This document shows, one piece after another, positions 1 through 8,900 of a DNA stretch of 64,000 nt. Location of the stretch: the NCBI GenBank assembly GCA_030550175.1, contig JAUQPW010000009.1, forward strand, positions 1 to 64,000, read 5' to 3'. How positions within the stretch are numbered: the first letter of the stretch is position 1; the number at the start of each line of letters is the position of its first letter. Source of the stretch: a bacterium (GTDB taxonomy: Bacteria; Moduliflexota; Moduliflexia; Moduliflexales; JAUQPW01). The notes below the pieces were generated by a model. The model made no database searches and was not told the origin of the DNA. It saw only the letters and a program-made list of their open reading frames with translations. Position numbers and translations under genes: made by a program.

Positions 1-52
1 ATACCCCCATCCTCCCATACTCCCCCACTCCCATACTCTCCTTTAAGTACTT

Positions 53-946
53 CTAAGACTTTTTCTTTATCTCGGTCTTCGCAAAGTCTTCCAGAAGTTT
101 GACCAGCGAGCCGTTATCGTCTTCTCCCAAACCTCGAGTGGTTAGAGCCAGCATCATTTGTTGAACCAGGCTGGTAATGGGGAGGGGAACGCCTAAATCT
201 TTGGCTGCTGATAAAGCATTATTAAGATCTTTGAGATGGAGTTTCAATTTAAACCCCGGCTTAAAGTTTCGTTCCATAATAGCTGGGATTCGAGATTCCA
301 TCATGTTGCTACCGGCAAGGCCACCTCGGATGGCCTGAAATATTAAATTAGGGTCTACTCCTGCTTTGACTCCCAGGACAAAAGCTTCTCCGAGGGCCTC
401 TAAATTGATGGCCGCGATGATCTGATTGGCCAGTTTGGTAAAACCTCCCGCTCCTATGCTGCCAACCCGTACTATACTCTTTCCCATGGCCTTAAATATA
501 TCCAGGCATTTATCAAAAACTTCTTGATCCCCCCCCACCATGATGGCCAGGGTTCCGCTAATAGCCCCCGTTTCACCTCCACTGACCGGAGCGTCTAACA
601 TCTTAACTCCTTTTTTTGCGACCTCAGCAGCTATTCTTTGTGAAACAACGGGAGAGATGGAACTCATATCAATGAGGATGGTACCGGCTTTAGCACCCTC
701 TAGAACCCCATTTTCTCCCAAAATGACCTTTTCTACATCGGGTGAGTCCGGCAGCATGGTAATAACTACTTCAGCTTTTTGGGCGACCTCCTTGGGAGAA
801 TAAGCAGCCTCTGCACCTTCCTTCATTAACTCTTCCACCGGTCCTCTACTACGGTTATGAACAACGAGAGGAAATCCTGCCTTCATAAGATTCCGGGCCA
901 TGGGCTTTCCCATGATCCCTAAACCGATGAAACCAATTTTTGTCAT
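53..946 (-). CDS. NAD(P)-dependent beta-hydroxyacid dehydrogenase (tartronate semialdehyde reductase / 3-hydroxyisobutyrate dehydrogenase family)
   Basis: A 297-residue protein of usual length for the family. The N-terminus has the Rossmann dinucleotide motif GFIGLGIMGKPMARNL. The substrate-binding signature DAPVSGGETGAISGTL lies near residue 118, and the catalytic-lysine region GGFTKLANQII follows near residue 166. Family members reduce tartronate semialdehyde to glycerate or oxidise 3-hydroxyisobutyrate; the sequence alone does not separate the two. The next gene upstream on the same strand is a GlcD-like glycolate oxidase and the one after is a TIM-barrel isomerase, so a role in glyoxylate/glycerate metabolism in the cytoplasm is the better inference. 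The gene starts with ATG. Its 3' end lies beside a C-rich stretch (1-50) related to the hairpin at 54505-54569. Confidence 0.9.
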   Translation of the reverse strand: MTKIGFIGLGIMGKPMARNLMKAGFPLVVHNRSRGPVEELMKEGAEAAYSPKEVAQKAEVVITMLPDSPDVEKVILGENGVLEGAKAGTILIDMSSISPVVSQRIAAEVAKKGVKMLDAPVSGGETGAISGTLAIMVGGDQEVFDKCLDIFKAMGKSIVRVGSIGAGGFTKLANQIIAAINLEALGEAFVLGVKAGVDPNLIFQAIRGGLAGSNMMESRIPAIMERNFKPGFKLKLHLKDLNNALSAAKDLGVPLPITSLVQQMMLALTTRGLGEDDNGSLVKLLEDFAKTEIKKKS

Positions 947-1014
947 ATCTGTGAGACTGCAGGCTAGAGGCCGAAAGATAATAAGACAAGTCTCCGGTCT
1001 CTAGTCCCCGGCCT

Positions 1015-2433
1015 CTATTCAAAAATCTTTCCCGGATTCATGATATGATTCGGATCGAAGGTATCTCGGATGGCCAACTGGATGGTATAACTGGCTCCCT
1101 GGAATTCCCAGGAACAGTATTTTCGTTTGGTAATACCGATTCCATGTTCGCCGGAGCAAGTTCCGTTCAATCGAAGGGTCAGTCGAAAGATCTCATCGAT
1201 AGCCTCCTCACCCCGTTTAATCTCCTCAGGATCATTCTCCAGCATAATGTTGACATGGATATTTCCATCTCCGGCATGGCCATAGTTGACCACATGGACC
1301 CGATATTGTTCTGCTATTTTCTTTGTGCCTTCCAGCATTTCCAGTAAGGCTCCTCTGGGAACGGCAATATCTTCGGCGATTTTAACCGGTTTATATCGCA
1401 TAATAGCCGCATTGAGGGAACGTCTGGCAAGCCACAATTGATCTCGCCGTTCCTTGGTTTCTGCTATTTGAATGCTGGTGGCACCGTTATTTTTACAAAT
1501 ATCCAGGATTCGGTTAAATTCGATTTCCGTGGAGATAGAATCTCCGTCCGTCTCAATAAGGAGGAGAGATTCAGCCTCTACAGGCAGTCCGGCATGCAGG
1601 TAAGCCTCCACACAACGAATGGCCGCATTATCGATAAATTCCATGACGGCCGGCAAGATCCCGGAATAAAAAACTCCGGTCAGCGTCCTGGCCATAGCGG
1701 TCAGATCATCAAACCCAACCAGCATGGTACGATAAACTTTAGGGAGGGGAATTAACTTAATATAAGCTTTGGTAATAACGGCCAGAGTTCCCTCACAACC
1801 AGTAACCAGACCGATCAAAGCAGAACTGGCATAGTCTCGGGTACCAAAGGGGCCTGTGTCTACAATCTCCCCATTGGGTAGGACTACCTCTAACCCTTGA
1901 ACATAATCTCGGGTAACGCCATACTTTAAGCAATGGGGACCTCCAGCACATTCCGCAATATTACCGCCAACGGTTGAGACGCCTTTACTGGAAGGATCTG
2001 GAGGAAAATATAACCCATATTTCGCCACCTCCTGATTCAGGTGATCGTTGATAACATGGGGTTGGATAATGGCCAGTCGATTTCCTACCTCTACTTTTAA
2101 GATGCGATTCATCCGTCGGGTAGAGAGGACGATCCCTCCGAAGATGGGTACAGACCCGCCGGTTCTTCCTGTAGAAGCAGCAAAGGGAGTAATGGGAATT
2201 TTATAATGATTGGCCAGCTTAACAATTTCAGAGACTTGCTGCGCAGAAGTAGGCTCCACCACTACCTCCGGCATCGCACTGTAATCTTGAGAATCATAGG
2301 AATGACAGACGAGAACTTCTGGAGCCGTATGGACCAGGTCCGGACCGAGGATTCGCCGAAGCTCGGCTAAAACCTCGGGTTTCATAGGCTGATAAGCCGT
2401 TTTATCAAGGGTTGATTCGATAAACGCTTTCAC
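1015..2433 (-). CDS. glcD: FAD-linked oxidase, GlcD-like (glycolate / D-2-hydroxyacid dehydrogenase)
   Basis: A 472-residue flavoprotein of the VAO/PCMH family. The FAD-binding half contains TPFAASTGRTGG, DPSSKGVSTVGGNIAECAGG and GCEGTLAVITKA. The C-terminal cap has the conserved NYGHAGDGNIHVNI and CSGEHGIGITKRKY segments expected for GlcD/D-lactate dehydrogenase relatives. It should oxidise a 2-hydroxyacid such as glycolate to the 2-oxoacid. No GlcE or GlcF subunit follows, so it may act alone or with a distant iron-sulphur partner. The start is GTG; an ATG at codon 17 is an alternative. It lies 68 bases upstream of the beta-hydroxyacid dehydrogenase gene and is probably co-transcribed with it. 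The exact substrate is inferred. Confidence 0.88.
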   Translation of the reverse strand: MKAFIESTLDKTAYQPMKPEVLAELRRILGPDLVHTAPEVLVCHSYDSQDYSAMPEVVVEPTSAQQVSEIVKLANHYKIPITPFAASTGRTGGSVPIFGGIVLSTRRMNRILKVEVGNRLAIIQPHVINDHLNQEVAKYGLYFPPDPSSKGVSTVGGNIAECAGGPHCLKYGVTRDYVQGLEVVLPNGEIVDTGPFGTRDYASSALIGLVTGCEGTLAVITKAYIKLIPLPKVYRTMLVGFDDLTAMARTLTGVFYSGILPAVMEFIDNAAIRCVEAYLHAGLPVEAESLLLIETDGDSISTEIEFNRILDICKNNGATSIQIAETKERRDQLWLARRSLNAAIMRYKPVKIAEDIAVPRGALLEMLEGTKKIAEQYRVHVVNYGHAGDGNIHVNIMLENDPEEIKRGEEAIDEIFRLTLRLNGTCSGEHGIGITKRKYCSWEFQGASYTIQLAIRDTFDPNHIMNPGKIFE

Positions 2434-2499
2434 AGGCTATGAACAATCAACAATGAACCATGTATCCTAGAGGATAAACACTTGCTCATTGCAAATTGT

Positions 2500-3489
2500 T
2501 CACTGTTCTTTGCTAATCTGATGGGCAATGTTGATGAGATTTTCCTTTTCTTCGGTAAAAACACAAAGTTGACTTATTTCCAGTCCGGCCCAGGCTTCGG
2601 TCAAAGTACGTTTGGCGTTGGCAATCACCATCTCGGAAGTAACTCCGGCATGGGGTTTGATCTCAAAACCTACAAAACGTCGTACTTTTCCCCTTAGGAA
2701 ACCGATCTCAAAAAGGGTTTTAAGATAGTTTCTTAACTCCTCTACATCGTTGACACCGCCGGGAACGCCGAACAGGGGATGTTGATCTCCATACAAGGGA
2801 TTGGATTTGTCCAGAACACAATTCCCCATGTGCATGGCTACCAGATAGTCCTTAATAACGGGAAGTACCTTGGCCGGATCTTCCCCTAGCAGGGGGAGAT
2901 GGCTGAGATCATGAATCAATCCAAAATCTGGATAATCTTGCCGTATAGCTTCTGCGAGTTTTTTAGCCTCATCAACCGGCCCAATGAGGGATTTTTTCTC
3001 AATCTCACGGTCGAAAATTTTGAGGGCCACAGGAATTCCAGCTCTTTCTCGGGCATAGTAACAGATTTGCTTAATGGAATCGATTAAAAGTTCCATGGCT
3101 TTCTTCCGTTTGTTCGGACCCGGGTCATAACCACTCAAAATGGATAAGCTACTCGCATTGAGATCCACGGCATGGTCTACACATTCTTTAACTATCTGAA
3201 TGGCTCTTTTTCTAGCTTCTGGATCCTCTGCATTCAAATCTCCTTTGAGGGGAAGGAGAACAGATTGAGCCGCGAAATTGACTTGAAGGCGACTATATTT
3301 CAAAAGGACTCCGACTTCCTTTCGAACCTTCTCATCCTTAGCACCCACAATATCAATCGCGCCAAAGAATTCATCTTCTGCAATCCGCCGGATGGTTTCA
3401 AAAACAGGACCTTCTTGTCGAAGGGTCTCCGGAAATGCCATAGGATGAACAATCCCGACCTTCATGTACATATCCCAGGGTGTTTTCAT
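2500..3489 (-). CDS. Sugar phosphate isomerase/epimerase-like TIM-barrel protein
   Basis: I choose the ATG at 3489 (329 residues) because GAAAGGAGA lies 7 to 8 bases upstream of it; a longer frame reaches 3507 but would overlap this ribosome binding site. The protein reads as a xylose-isomerase-like TIM barrel (AP endonuclease 2 fold): a conserved segment LIHDLSHLPLLGED, a later AMHMGNCVL strand with His, and GFEIKPHAG near the C-terminus, which provide acidic and histidine metal-ligand candidates. Relatives include hydroxypyruvate isomerases and sugar epimerases. Being next to the GlcD and hydroxyacid dehydrogenase genes fits a hydroxypyruvate or sugar-acid isomerase, but the substrate cannot be set from sequence. 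Confidence 0.75.
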   Translation of the reverse strand: MKTPWDMYMKVGIVHPMAFPETLRQEGPVFETIRRIAEDEFFGAIDIVGAKDEKVRKEVGVLLKYSRLQVNFAAQSVLLPLKGDLNAEDPEARKRAIQIVKECVDHAVDLNASSLSILSGYDPGPNKRKKAMELLIDSIKQICYYARERAGIPVALKIFDREIEKKSLIGPVDEAKKLAEAIRQDYPDFGLIHDLSHLPLLGEDPAKVLPVIKDYLVAMHMGNCVLDKSNPLYGDQHPLFGVPGGVNDVEELRNYLKTLFEIGFLRGKVRRFVGFEIKPHAGVTSEMVIANAKRTLTEAWAGLEISQLCVFTEEKENLINIAHQISKEQ

Positions 3490-3805
3490 GTGAGAATCTC
3501 CTTTCAAAATCTTATGAAAAGAATAAAAAGTTTTCAGACAAGATTCATTTTAAGCTTCAAGGACAGATCCGTCAAGGAAATTAGGAGGGATGAAGTATCT
3601 GTTAAGGAAAGTGGCCGGGTCTCCAGGCAGGCTTTTGGTAAAACAAAAAACAACGAAGCAGAAATCTAAAATCGATTTCGATTCGTATTACTTTTACGAG
3701 ATGAAAAGGAGTGAAATTCCATTTTAAAAATTCTCATGTGTTAGTCCGGAGTCCAAAGGAGAGGTAGACATCGGGCTAACCTTACAGATAAAAGGAGCGT
3801 AAGCC
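3490..3805. other. Divergent intergenic region, 316 bp
   Basis: It separates the minus-strand isomerase from the plus-strand globin. It holds the ribosome binding site of each gene: GAAAGGAGA at 3497-3505 on the minus strand and AAAGGAG just before 3806 on the plus strand. Promoters for both must lie here, but I see no convincing -35/-10 pair. Confidence 0.5.
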
Positions 3806-4327
3806 ATGAAACGACTGAGATTTTTGGGAATATTTCTGATAATCGGATTGGTCTTTACCTTATTAAGCTGTACTAAAAGGGAGATGAAGGATCAGGGGAC
3901 GATGACGGAAAAGCCGGCTGCGGAAACCCAAAAGCCCATGGGTAATCAGCAAATGGCGCAGAAGTCCCTTTACGAGCGTCTGGGAGGAGAGCCTGCTATT
4001 ACGGCAGTGGTAGATCAATTTATTGCCAACGTCCTTGCAGATGAGCGGATCAATAAGAGATTTGCAAGAACCACCGGTGAGCGGGCTCAAAGATTTAGAA
4101 CCAACCTTATCAATCAAATCGGGGAGGCAACCGGCGGTCCACAGAAATATACCGGTCTAAGTATGAAAGCGGCCCATGCCGGAATGGGAATTACCACCGC
4201 GGAATTTAATGCTTTGGTTGAAGACCTGGTCGCAGCCCTGAATAAATTCAACGTGCCTGAAAAAGAAAAGAGCGAACTACTGGCCATCCTGGCTCCTATG
4301 CAAAAAGATATCGTGGAGGTGCCCTAA
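3806..4327 (+). CDS. Exported truncated haemoglobin (group I) lipoprotein
   Basis: A 173-residue protein. Residues 1-21 form a lipoprotein signal peptide ending in the lipobox LLSC, with Cys22 as the lipidation site; a hydrophilic linker runs to about residue 53. Residues 54-172 match the group I truncated haemoglobin fold: [12 protein letters not shown] at the start, the GGP segment at 110-112 and the proximal haem-ligand histidine in [10 protein letters not shown] (His124). The B10 position, often Tyr in this group (FYxxVLAD), reads FIANVLAD here, so O2/NO chemistry may differ. Most truncated globins are cytoplasmic, so lipid anchoring is unusual; it could scavenge NO or bind haem in the periplasm. 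The start ATG has AAAGGAG 8 bases upstream. It appears monocistronic. Confidence 0.9.
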   Translation: MKRLRFLGIFLIIGLVFTLLSCTKREMKDQGTMTEKPAAETQKPMGNQQMAQKSLYERLGGEPAITAVVDQFIANVLADERINKRFARTTGERAQRFRTNLINQIGEATGGPQKYTGLSMKAAHAGMGITTAEFNALVEDLVAALNKFNVPEKEKSELLAILAPMQKDIVEVP

Positions 4328-4802
4328 ATACTCTTTTTCCACTACCCTCCTTCTGTTTAACTTTAAGATTTTCGAATTTGAACTGCCTGCCGGCAGGTAA
4401 CAGGGTTTATTAATATAATTTTTATTTATTCGACATCTTTATTAAATATTTCCCCCTATCCCTGGACGTAGAGACGCAAGGTATTGCGTCTCTATGCTTA
4501 AATAGACGATTAAAATAAGATTGGAGTAATCGTAAATATAGTAGGATTTGGAGCAGGCCTTTTTGAGAGTAATTTAGGTCGTTTGTCCTTAACTACTACG
4601 AATGCCCCACCAAATTGAGCAGAAATTCGACCCGCTTAGGATGAACAAAACTGGTAAGGTTTCGTCCGAAAATAATAACCAACAGGTTGGTTCAGTCATC
4701 CTGAGAAGGGAAGACCCTGACGCTTCCGGGAGGGAAGGGGAGAGTCGGAACTCAGGCAATCTGCCAGTTCCCACTTCCCAACATGGGAAGAGGGGTAAGG
4801 TG
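4328..4802. other. Intergenic stretch with two small palindromes
   Basis: There is no convincing gene. Near 4385-4397 lies CCTGCCGGCAGG, a short perfect palindrome whose core recurs elsewhere in the window. The hairpin at 4469-4494 is listed separately. Low-quality open frames here lack ribosome binding sites and protein-like composition. Confidence 0.5.
4469..4494. repeat. Small hairpin repeat of the GTAGAGACGCAA type
   Basis: TAGAGACGCAA and its exact reverse complement TTGCGTCTCTA flank a 4-base loop, giving an 11-bp perfect stem. Short dispersed palindromes of this type are familiar from cyanobacteria and many environmental genomes. A diverged relative, GGAGACGCC...GGCGCCTCTAC, occurs at about 43622-43645. 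Confidence 0.7.
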
Positions 4803-5035
4803 TATAGGCACCGGGATAAAAAGGTTAGCCCCGGCGGGGCAACTTCTCGATAGCCTCTAACGTAAGCCAGGGGAAACAAGATCCTATCCTCCTTTAAGCC
4901 CCAGCGGGGCAACCTGCTTAACAAGGTGCTGCCGGGGAGCTTGAAAAAATTCTGAATTTTTGAATCCTCCGACTTACATCAGGGGTTACCCACGGTTCGC
5001 CCCTGACGGGGCTTTTCAGCCTATCCTGGCGCGTA
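4803..5035 (+). repeat. Dispersed repeat with terminal inverted repeats, copy A
   Basis: Copy of a roughly 190-230-bp family also seen at 5529-5756, 43263-43462 (minus) and 33251-33437 (minus). The ends are imperfect inverted repeats (GGCACCGGGATAA and TATCCTGGCGCG). The interior shares blocks with copy B in the same order: TTAGCCCC.GCGGGGCAAC, TAAGCC.GGGGAAACA, TAAGCCCCAGCGGGGC, GGGAGCTTGAAAAAATTC and TTCGCCCCTGA.CGGGGCT. These blocks are themselves short hairpins. It contains no protein-coding gene. It behaves like a small non-autonomous mobile or REP/MITE-like element. Confidence 0.75.
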
Positions 5036-5072
5036 TTGGGTTAAGGGATTAGGTGAGAAAAAACATAAATAA

Positions 5073-5423
5073 TTACTCAGCAGAACAGCTTTCAGGTCTT
5101 GGGTCAAAATAAATGGAGACTTTCTCAACTTCCGCCCCCACAACTTTATCACTTAATTTATAGTTCCCGACCGGCATACACCGGTCTATAAGCAAATTAT
5201 GAAGTTCGGGCTTTGCCCGATTCTTTATTCCCCATTCTATAACAATTTGAAAAACATAGCTATCTGTATTATAGATGCGTTGTTCGAAGTCAACCCGAGT
5301 CGTGTCACCTTCTTTGGAAAGCTTTACATTCTGAATGGCTCCATCGGCATAAAGAATCTCAGTCGATAAAACTCCTGCCATAAAAATTAAAATGAATAAA
5401 CCAAAGCTCTTTAATTTGAACAT
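5073..5423 (-). CDS. Small secreted protein of unknown function
   Basis: I place the start at the ATG at 5423 (116 residues). From there residues 1-27 form a signal peptide (MFKLKSFGLFILIFMAGVLS, then an ILYADG cleavage region). The 23 upstream residues of the longer frame look non-coding and run into repeat-related sequence. The mature part is a predicted beta-rich domain of about 90 residues with two cysteines (one in DRCMPVG, one near the C-terminus in ESCSAE) that could form a disulphide. I do not recognise the family. It lies alone between copies A and B of the TIR repeat, which makes it possible cargo or simply a bystander. No clear ribosome binding site is visible. Confidence 0.5.
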   Translation of the reverse strand: MFKLKSFGLFILIFMAGVLSTEILYADGAIQNVKLSKEGDTTRVDFEQRIYNTDSYVFQIVIEWGIKNRAKPELHNLLIDRCMPVGNYKLSDKVVGAEVEKVSIYFDPRPESCSAE

Positions 5424-5528
5424 ATCTGTAGAAGTGATACGACCCTTCCCATGGAAGGGGTCGTATAACCCATTTAATGTCACCTTATTCAAAGATAGCT
5501 ACTCAGACCTTCACTCCCGTTTCATCCC

Positions 5529-5756
5529 TATACACGCCAGGATAAGAAGATTAGCCCCAGTGGGGCAACCTGTTAATAGCCCCTGACCTAAGCCGGAGGA
5601 AACAGGATCTTATCCTCCTCTAAGCCCCAGCGGGGCGACCTGTTTAATGGAACACGGCCAGGGAGCTTGAAAAAATTCAGAATCCCTCGACTTTCGTCGG
5701 GGGCTACCAACCATTCGCCCCTGATCGGGCTCTTTATCCTTATCCTGGCGTTTATA
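5529..5756 (+). repeat. Dispersed repeat with terminal inverted repeats, copy B (best copy)
   Basis: The outer 18 bases are inverted repeats with a single mismatch: TATACACGCCAGGATAAG at 5529-5546 against the reverse complement of 5739-5756. The inner 12 bases, CGCCAGGATAAG/CTTATCCTGGCG, are perfect. Between them lie the same internal blocks as copy A, including a GCCCCTGATCGGGCT near-hairpin at about 5717-5731. Together with copies A, C and D this defines the element boundaries. An open frame through the right part is a chance product. Confidence 0.8.
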
Positions 5757-5766
5757 CGCTTCATCC

Positions 5767-5815
5767 CCCTTCCTCCTCTCCTGAAGCTTCAGGAGAGGGG
5801 AGCGAGGGGGAGGGT
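5767..5815. repeat. CTCTCC...GGAGAGG hairpin repeat
   Basis: CCTCTCCTGAAGCTTCAGGAGAGG is a perfect palindrome followed by a G-rich tail (GGGAGCGAGGGGGAGGG). Related sequences occur at 33166-33213, 33310-33352 and 47028-47085. They have the pattern pyrimidine arm, CTCTCCC, GGGAGAGG, GGGGTGAGGG that recurs in many bacterial genomes. Confidence 0.65.
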
Positions 5816-5941
5816 AAGAACAAACAGATTAACCGGATTTTGTATGGTCTGTCCCCTTACAATTCAGAAGTTGTCTGAGGAAAAGAATATTTCAAAATAG
5901 CCGGGGAATTCAAGGAAAACTTTTAAATTTCTCCTTGAAGG

Positions 5942-8900
5942 CTAAACCACGTATCCAGACCATTCCACGGCTAATCGCATCAACCCCTTTTCCTTATCTT
6001 CATACAGAAGATATCCTTTTTCCATTCCGTACTGAAAAAGATCTCGAGTTAATTCAACATCCCGACGGCAATGCTCGATAACCTTATCCAATTTTCCTTC
6101 CTTAAACCACTGCACCGTCTGTAATCCAGCTCCTAACTTACCCTGGTTCAAGGTCTTTTCGCATAAATCCCCTAAAGATAATCGAAATTTGAACTTTTTA
6201 TAAATCTCTTCTAAGATATCCAGCGTAGGAAGTTGGTTAAAATCAAAGGAGGTATAAGCCTGGAGCACCGCATAGTCAAAATTTTTGATATTAAATCCTA
6301 CGATGAGATCGGCTTTTTTTAGCCTTTCAACCAGTTGCGGAACCTGGGCTTCGGTATACCAATAAAACTGTTCCTCCAGGCTGTCATAGATAGCCCCAAT
6401 CGCCAGCCCCATAAGATGCTTGTTCTGCCAGCCTCCTACCTCCTCGGCACTCCGCTGGGTCTCGATATCGAAATAGATTATGCGAGGAGCAGAAGATAAA
6501 GGCCAGGAGGTAGCTGTAATTAACCGGTTCCTCTCTCTTTTTTGCTCCAGGCCTTCTCTGTAATTCACCATCTCCTTTACGACCTCTCGTTCTCTTTTCC
6601 CGGGCAGATTTTTTTGTGGGGGTTCCGGTTGATAGGCATTCCCACTCTGTTTCTCCACCGGCTCAGAAGGGAAAGGATCTCGACCCTTTAATTCACTCCC
6701 TTGCAGAGTAGGCCCTGATCCCTTGCCTCCCACTTCCTGTTTAGCCATCAGGGCTTTTAGAATCTGCACAGCCGCCTGCTTATCTAAAGGTTTATTCCCA
6801 TTTCCACATTTGGGAGAATGGATACACGAGGGACATCCTTCTTCACAAGGGCACTCTTGAATGGCCAGCAGGGTACGGCTCAAAAACTCTTCGATCATCT
6901 CGTAACCCCGACGGGTTAATCCAATTCCTCCCGGGTAACCATCATAAATAAAAATGGCCGACTTGCCGACTTGGGGATGATAGGCATAGCTGATACCGCC
7001 GATATCATTTCGATCACAGATGGCAAACAGGGGAAAAAGGGAAATGGCCGCATGCTCTACGGCATGAATCCCTCCCATAAAATGGAGCATTTGCCGTTTC
7101 ACCATCTCCACCAGGGGATCTTTGATCTCAATCCAAAACCCGCGGGTTTCAAAACTCTGGGGTGGTAAATCCAGGGGGTGTGTACTCAGGAGGTCCTGTC
7201 CGAAGATTCGACGTTTCTCATACCCTATGATCCGTTCGGTTACTTTTAACCGACCTTCACGCACGAAAAAATTGGCAACCGACTTACTTTGATCACAACT
7301 CAAGATTTGGGTATCTTTCTCTCCCAATGGCTTTGTGAAATAATCTACATTCACAGGTTCTACATAGATATTCTTTTGACCCAGGTCCAGGCGAATGACC
7401 CGATATTGTTGAGCCCGATGGAGATAAATAGCTCCCTCATGGCATTCGCTAAAAACTCGACCTCCGTTGACGTGCCCGATGATTTTTCGATCTTTTGCCG
7501 AAAGGATCACATAACCTTCTCCAATGGATCGAATATCGACCCATCGATGGGGATTTTTGGAGGAAGAAAACCATTTAGCCTCCGTTTCACTCTGGAGGAG
7601 TTTTCCCTCTCTAACCAAATCGGACAGGGCTTGTTGGACTTTCTTATTTTGATAGAAAGCTTCTCCACCTTGAATGGGAAGCTCGGCAGCAGCACAGAGA
7701 AGGTGAGATTTTAAAATAATCTCATTATCTGGATCCACAATGGCTTTTTCATAACTTCGATGGAAGAAATCTTCCGGATGATGCATGAAGTATTGGTCTA
7801 AAGCATCGGGAAGGGCCAATAAAACGATAAGGGCTTCGTTATCACCACGACCTACTCGTCCACTACGCTGCCAGGTACTGACTATGCTACCGGGATACCC
7901 CACCAGAATGCAACAATCCAGACCGCCGATATCAATCCCCATTTCCAGCGCACTGGTAGAAATAACCCCTATGAGTTCTCCTCGAAAGAGTTTTTGTTCG
8001 ATCTCCCGGCGCTCCTCAGGTAGGAATCCCGCCCGGTAGGAACTGATTTTATCCCGAAGTTCCGGATGGGATTGAAGAATCCAGGTATAGATAAGCTCGG
8101 TAATTTTGCGGGCCTTGGTAAAAACAATGGTTTTAAGCCCGGCTTTAAGGGCCAGAACCATTAACCTGGCAGCCTCGGTATAAGGGCTGCTGAAAGTGGG
8201 ATTTAAAAACAGAAAATGCTTACCTCGACGAGGGGCTCCACTTTCCAAAATGACCTCAAAGGAGCTACCGAAGAGTTGCTCGGCCAATTCATCGGCGTTA
8301 GCTATGGTCGCTGAAGCGGAAATAAATTGAGGATAAGTTTGATAGTAACGGCAAATTCGATTAAACCTCCTGAAAACATGGAGAACATGGGAGCCAAAAA
8401 CACCTTTGTAGGTATGAAGCTCATCGACCACCACATACCGCAGATTGCTAAAGAACTCTCTCCATTTGTAATGATATGCCAGGATTCCCAGATGGAGCAT
8501 ATCCGGTGTGGTTAGCAAAATATGAGGAAGTTGAGATCGGATCTTCTCTCGCTGATAAGCCGGGGTATCTCCGTCGTAAATCTCTGCTTTTATAACTCCC
8601 CCCAGCCGATTACTTAGGTTTCGAATGATTTTGAGCTGATCTTGTTCTAAGGCTTTCAGGGGAAAAATAAACAAAGCCCGCGTGGTCGGATTACTTAAAA
8701 TCCTCTGAAAAACAGGAACATTATAAACCAGGGTTTTACCGCTGGCCGTAGGAGTACCTATCACAATATGTCGACCAGACTTTATCTGTTCTATAGCTTC
8801 GGCTTGATGGCTGTAAAACGAGTGAATTCCCTCCTCCTTAAGGGCTTTACGTAAATCAGGATGGAGCGTCTGAACTATATCCCGATACCGGGCCTTTTGG

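Noticed and set aside
4589..4924. 111-codon minus-strand ORF and overlapping plus-strand ORF
   Set aside because: Both fall in repeat A and its flank; the products are rich in Arg, Pro and Ser with no domain.
5667..5900. 77-codon plus-strand ORF
   Set aside because: It lies mostly within TIR repeat copy B and the adjoining hairpin repeat, has no ribosome binding site and has an unlikely composition.
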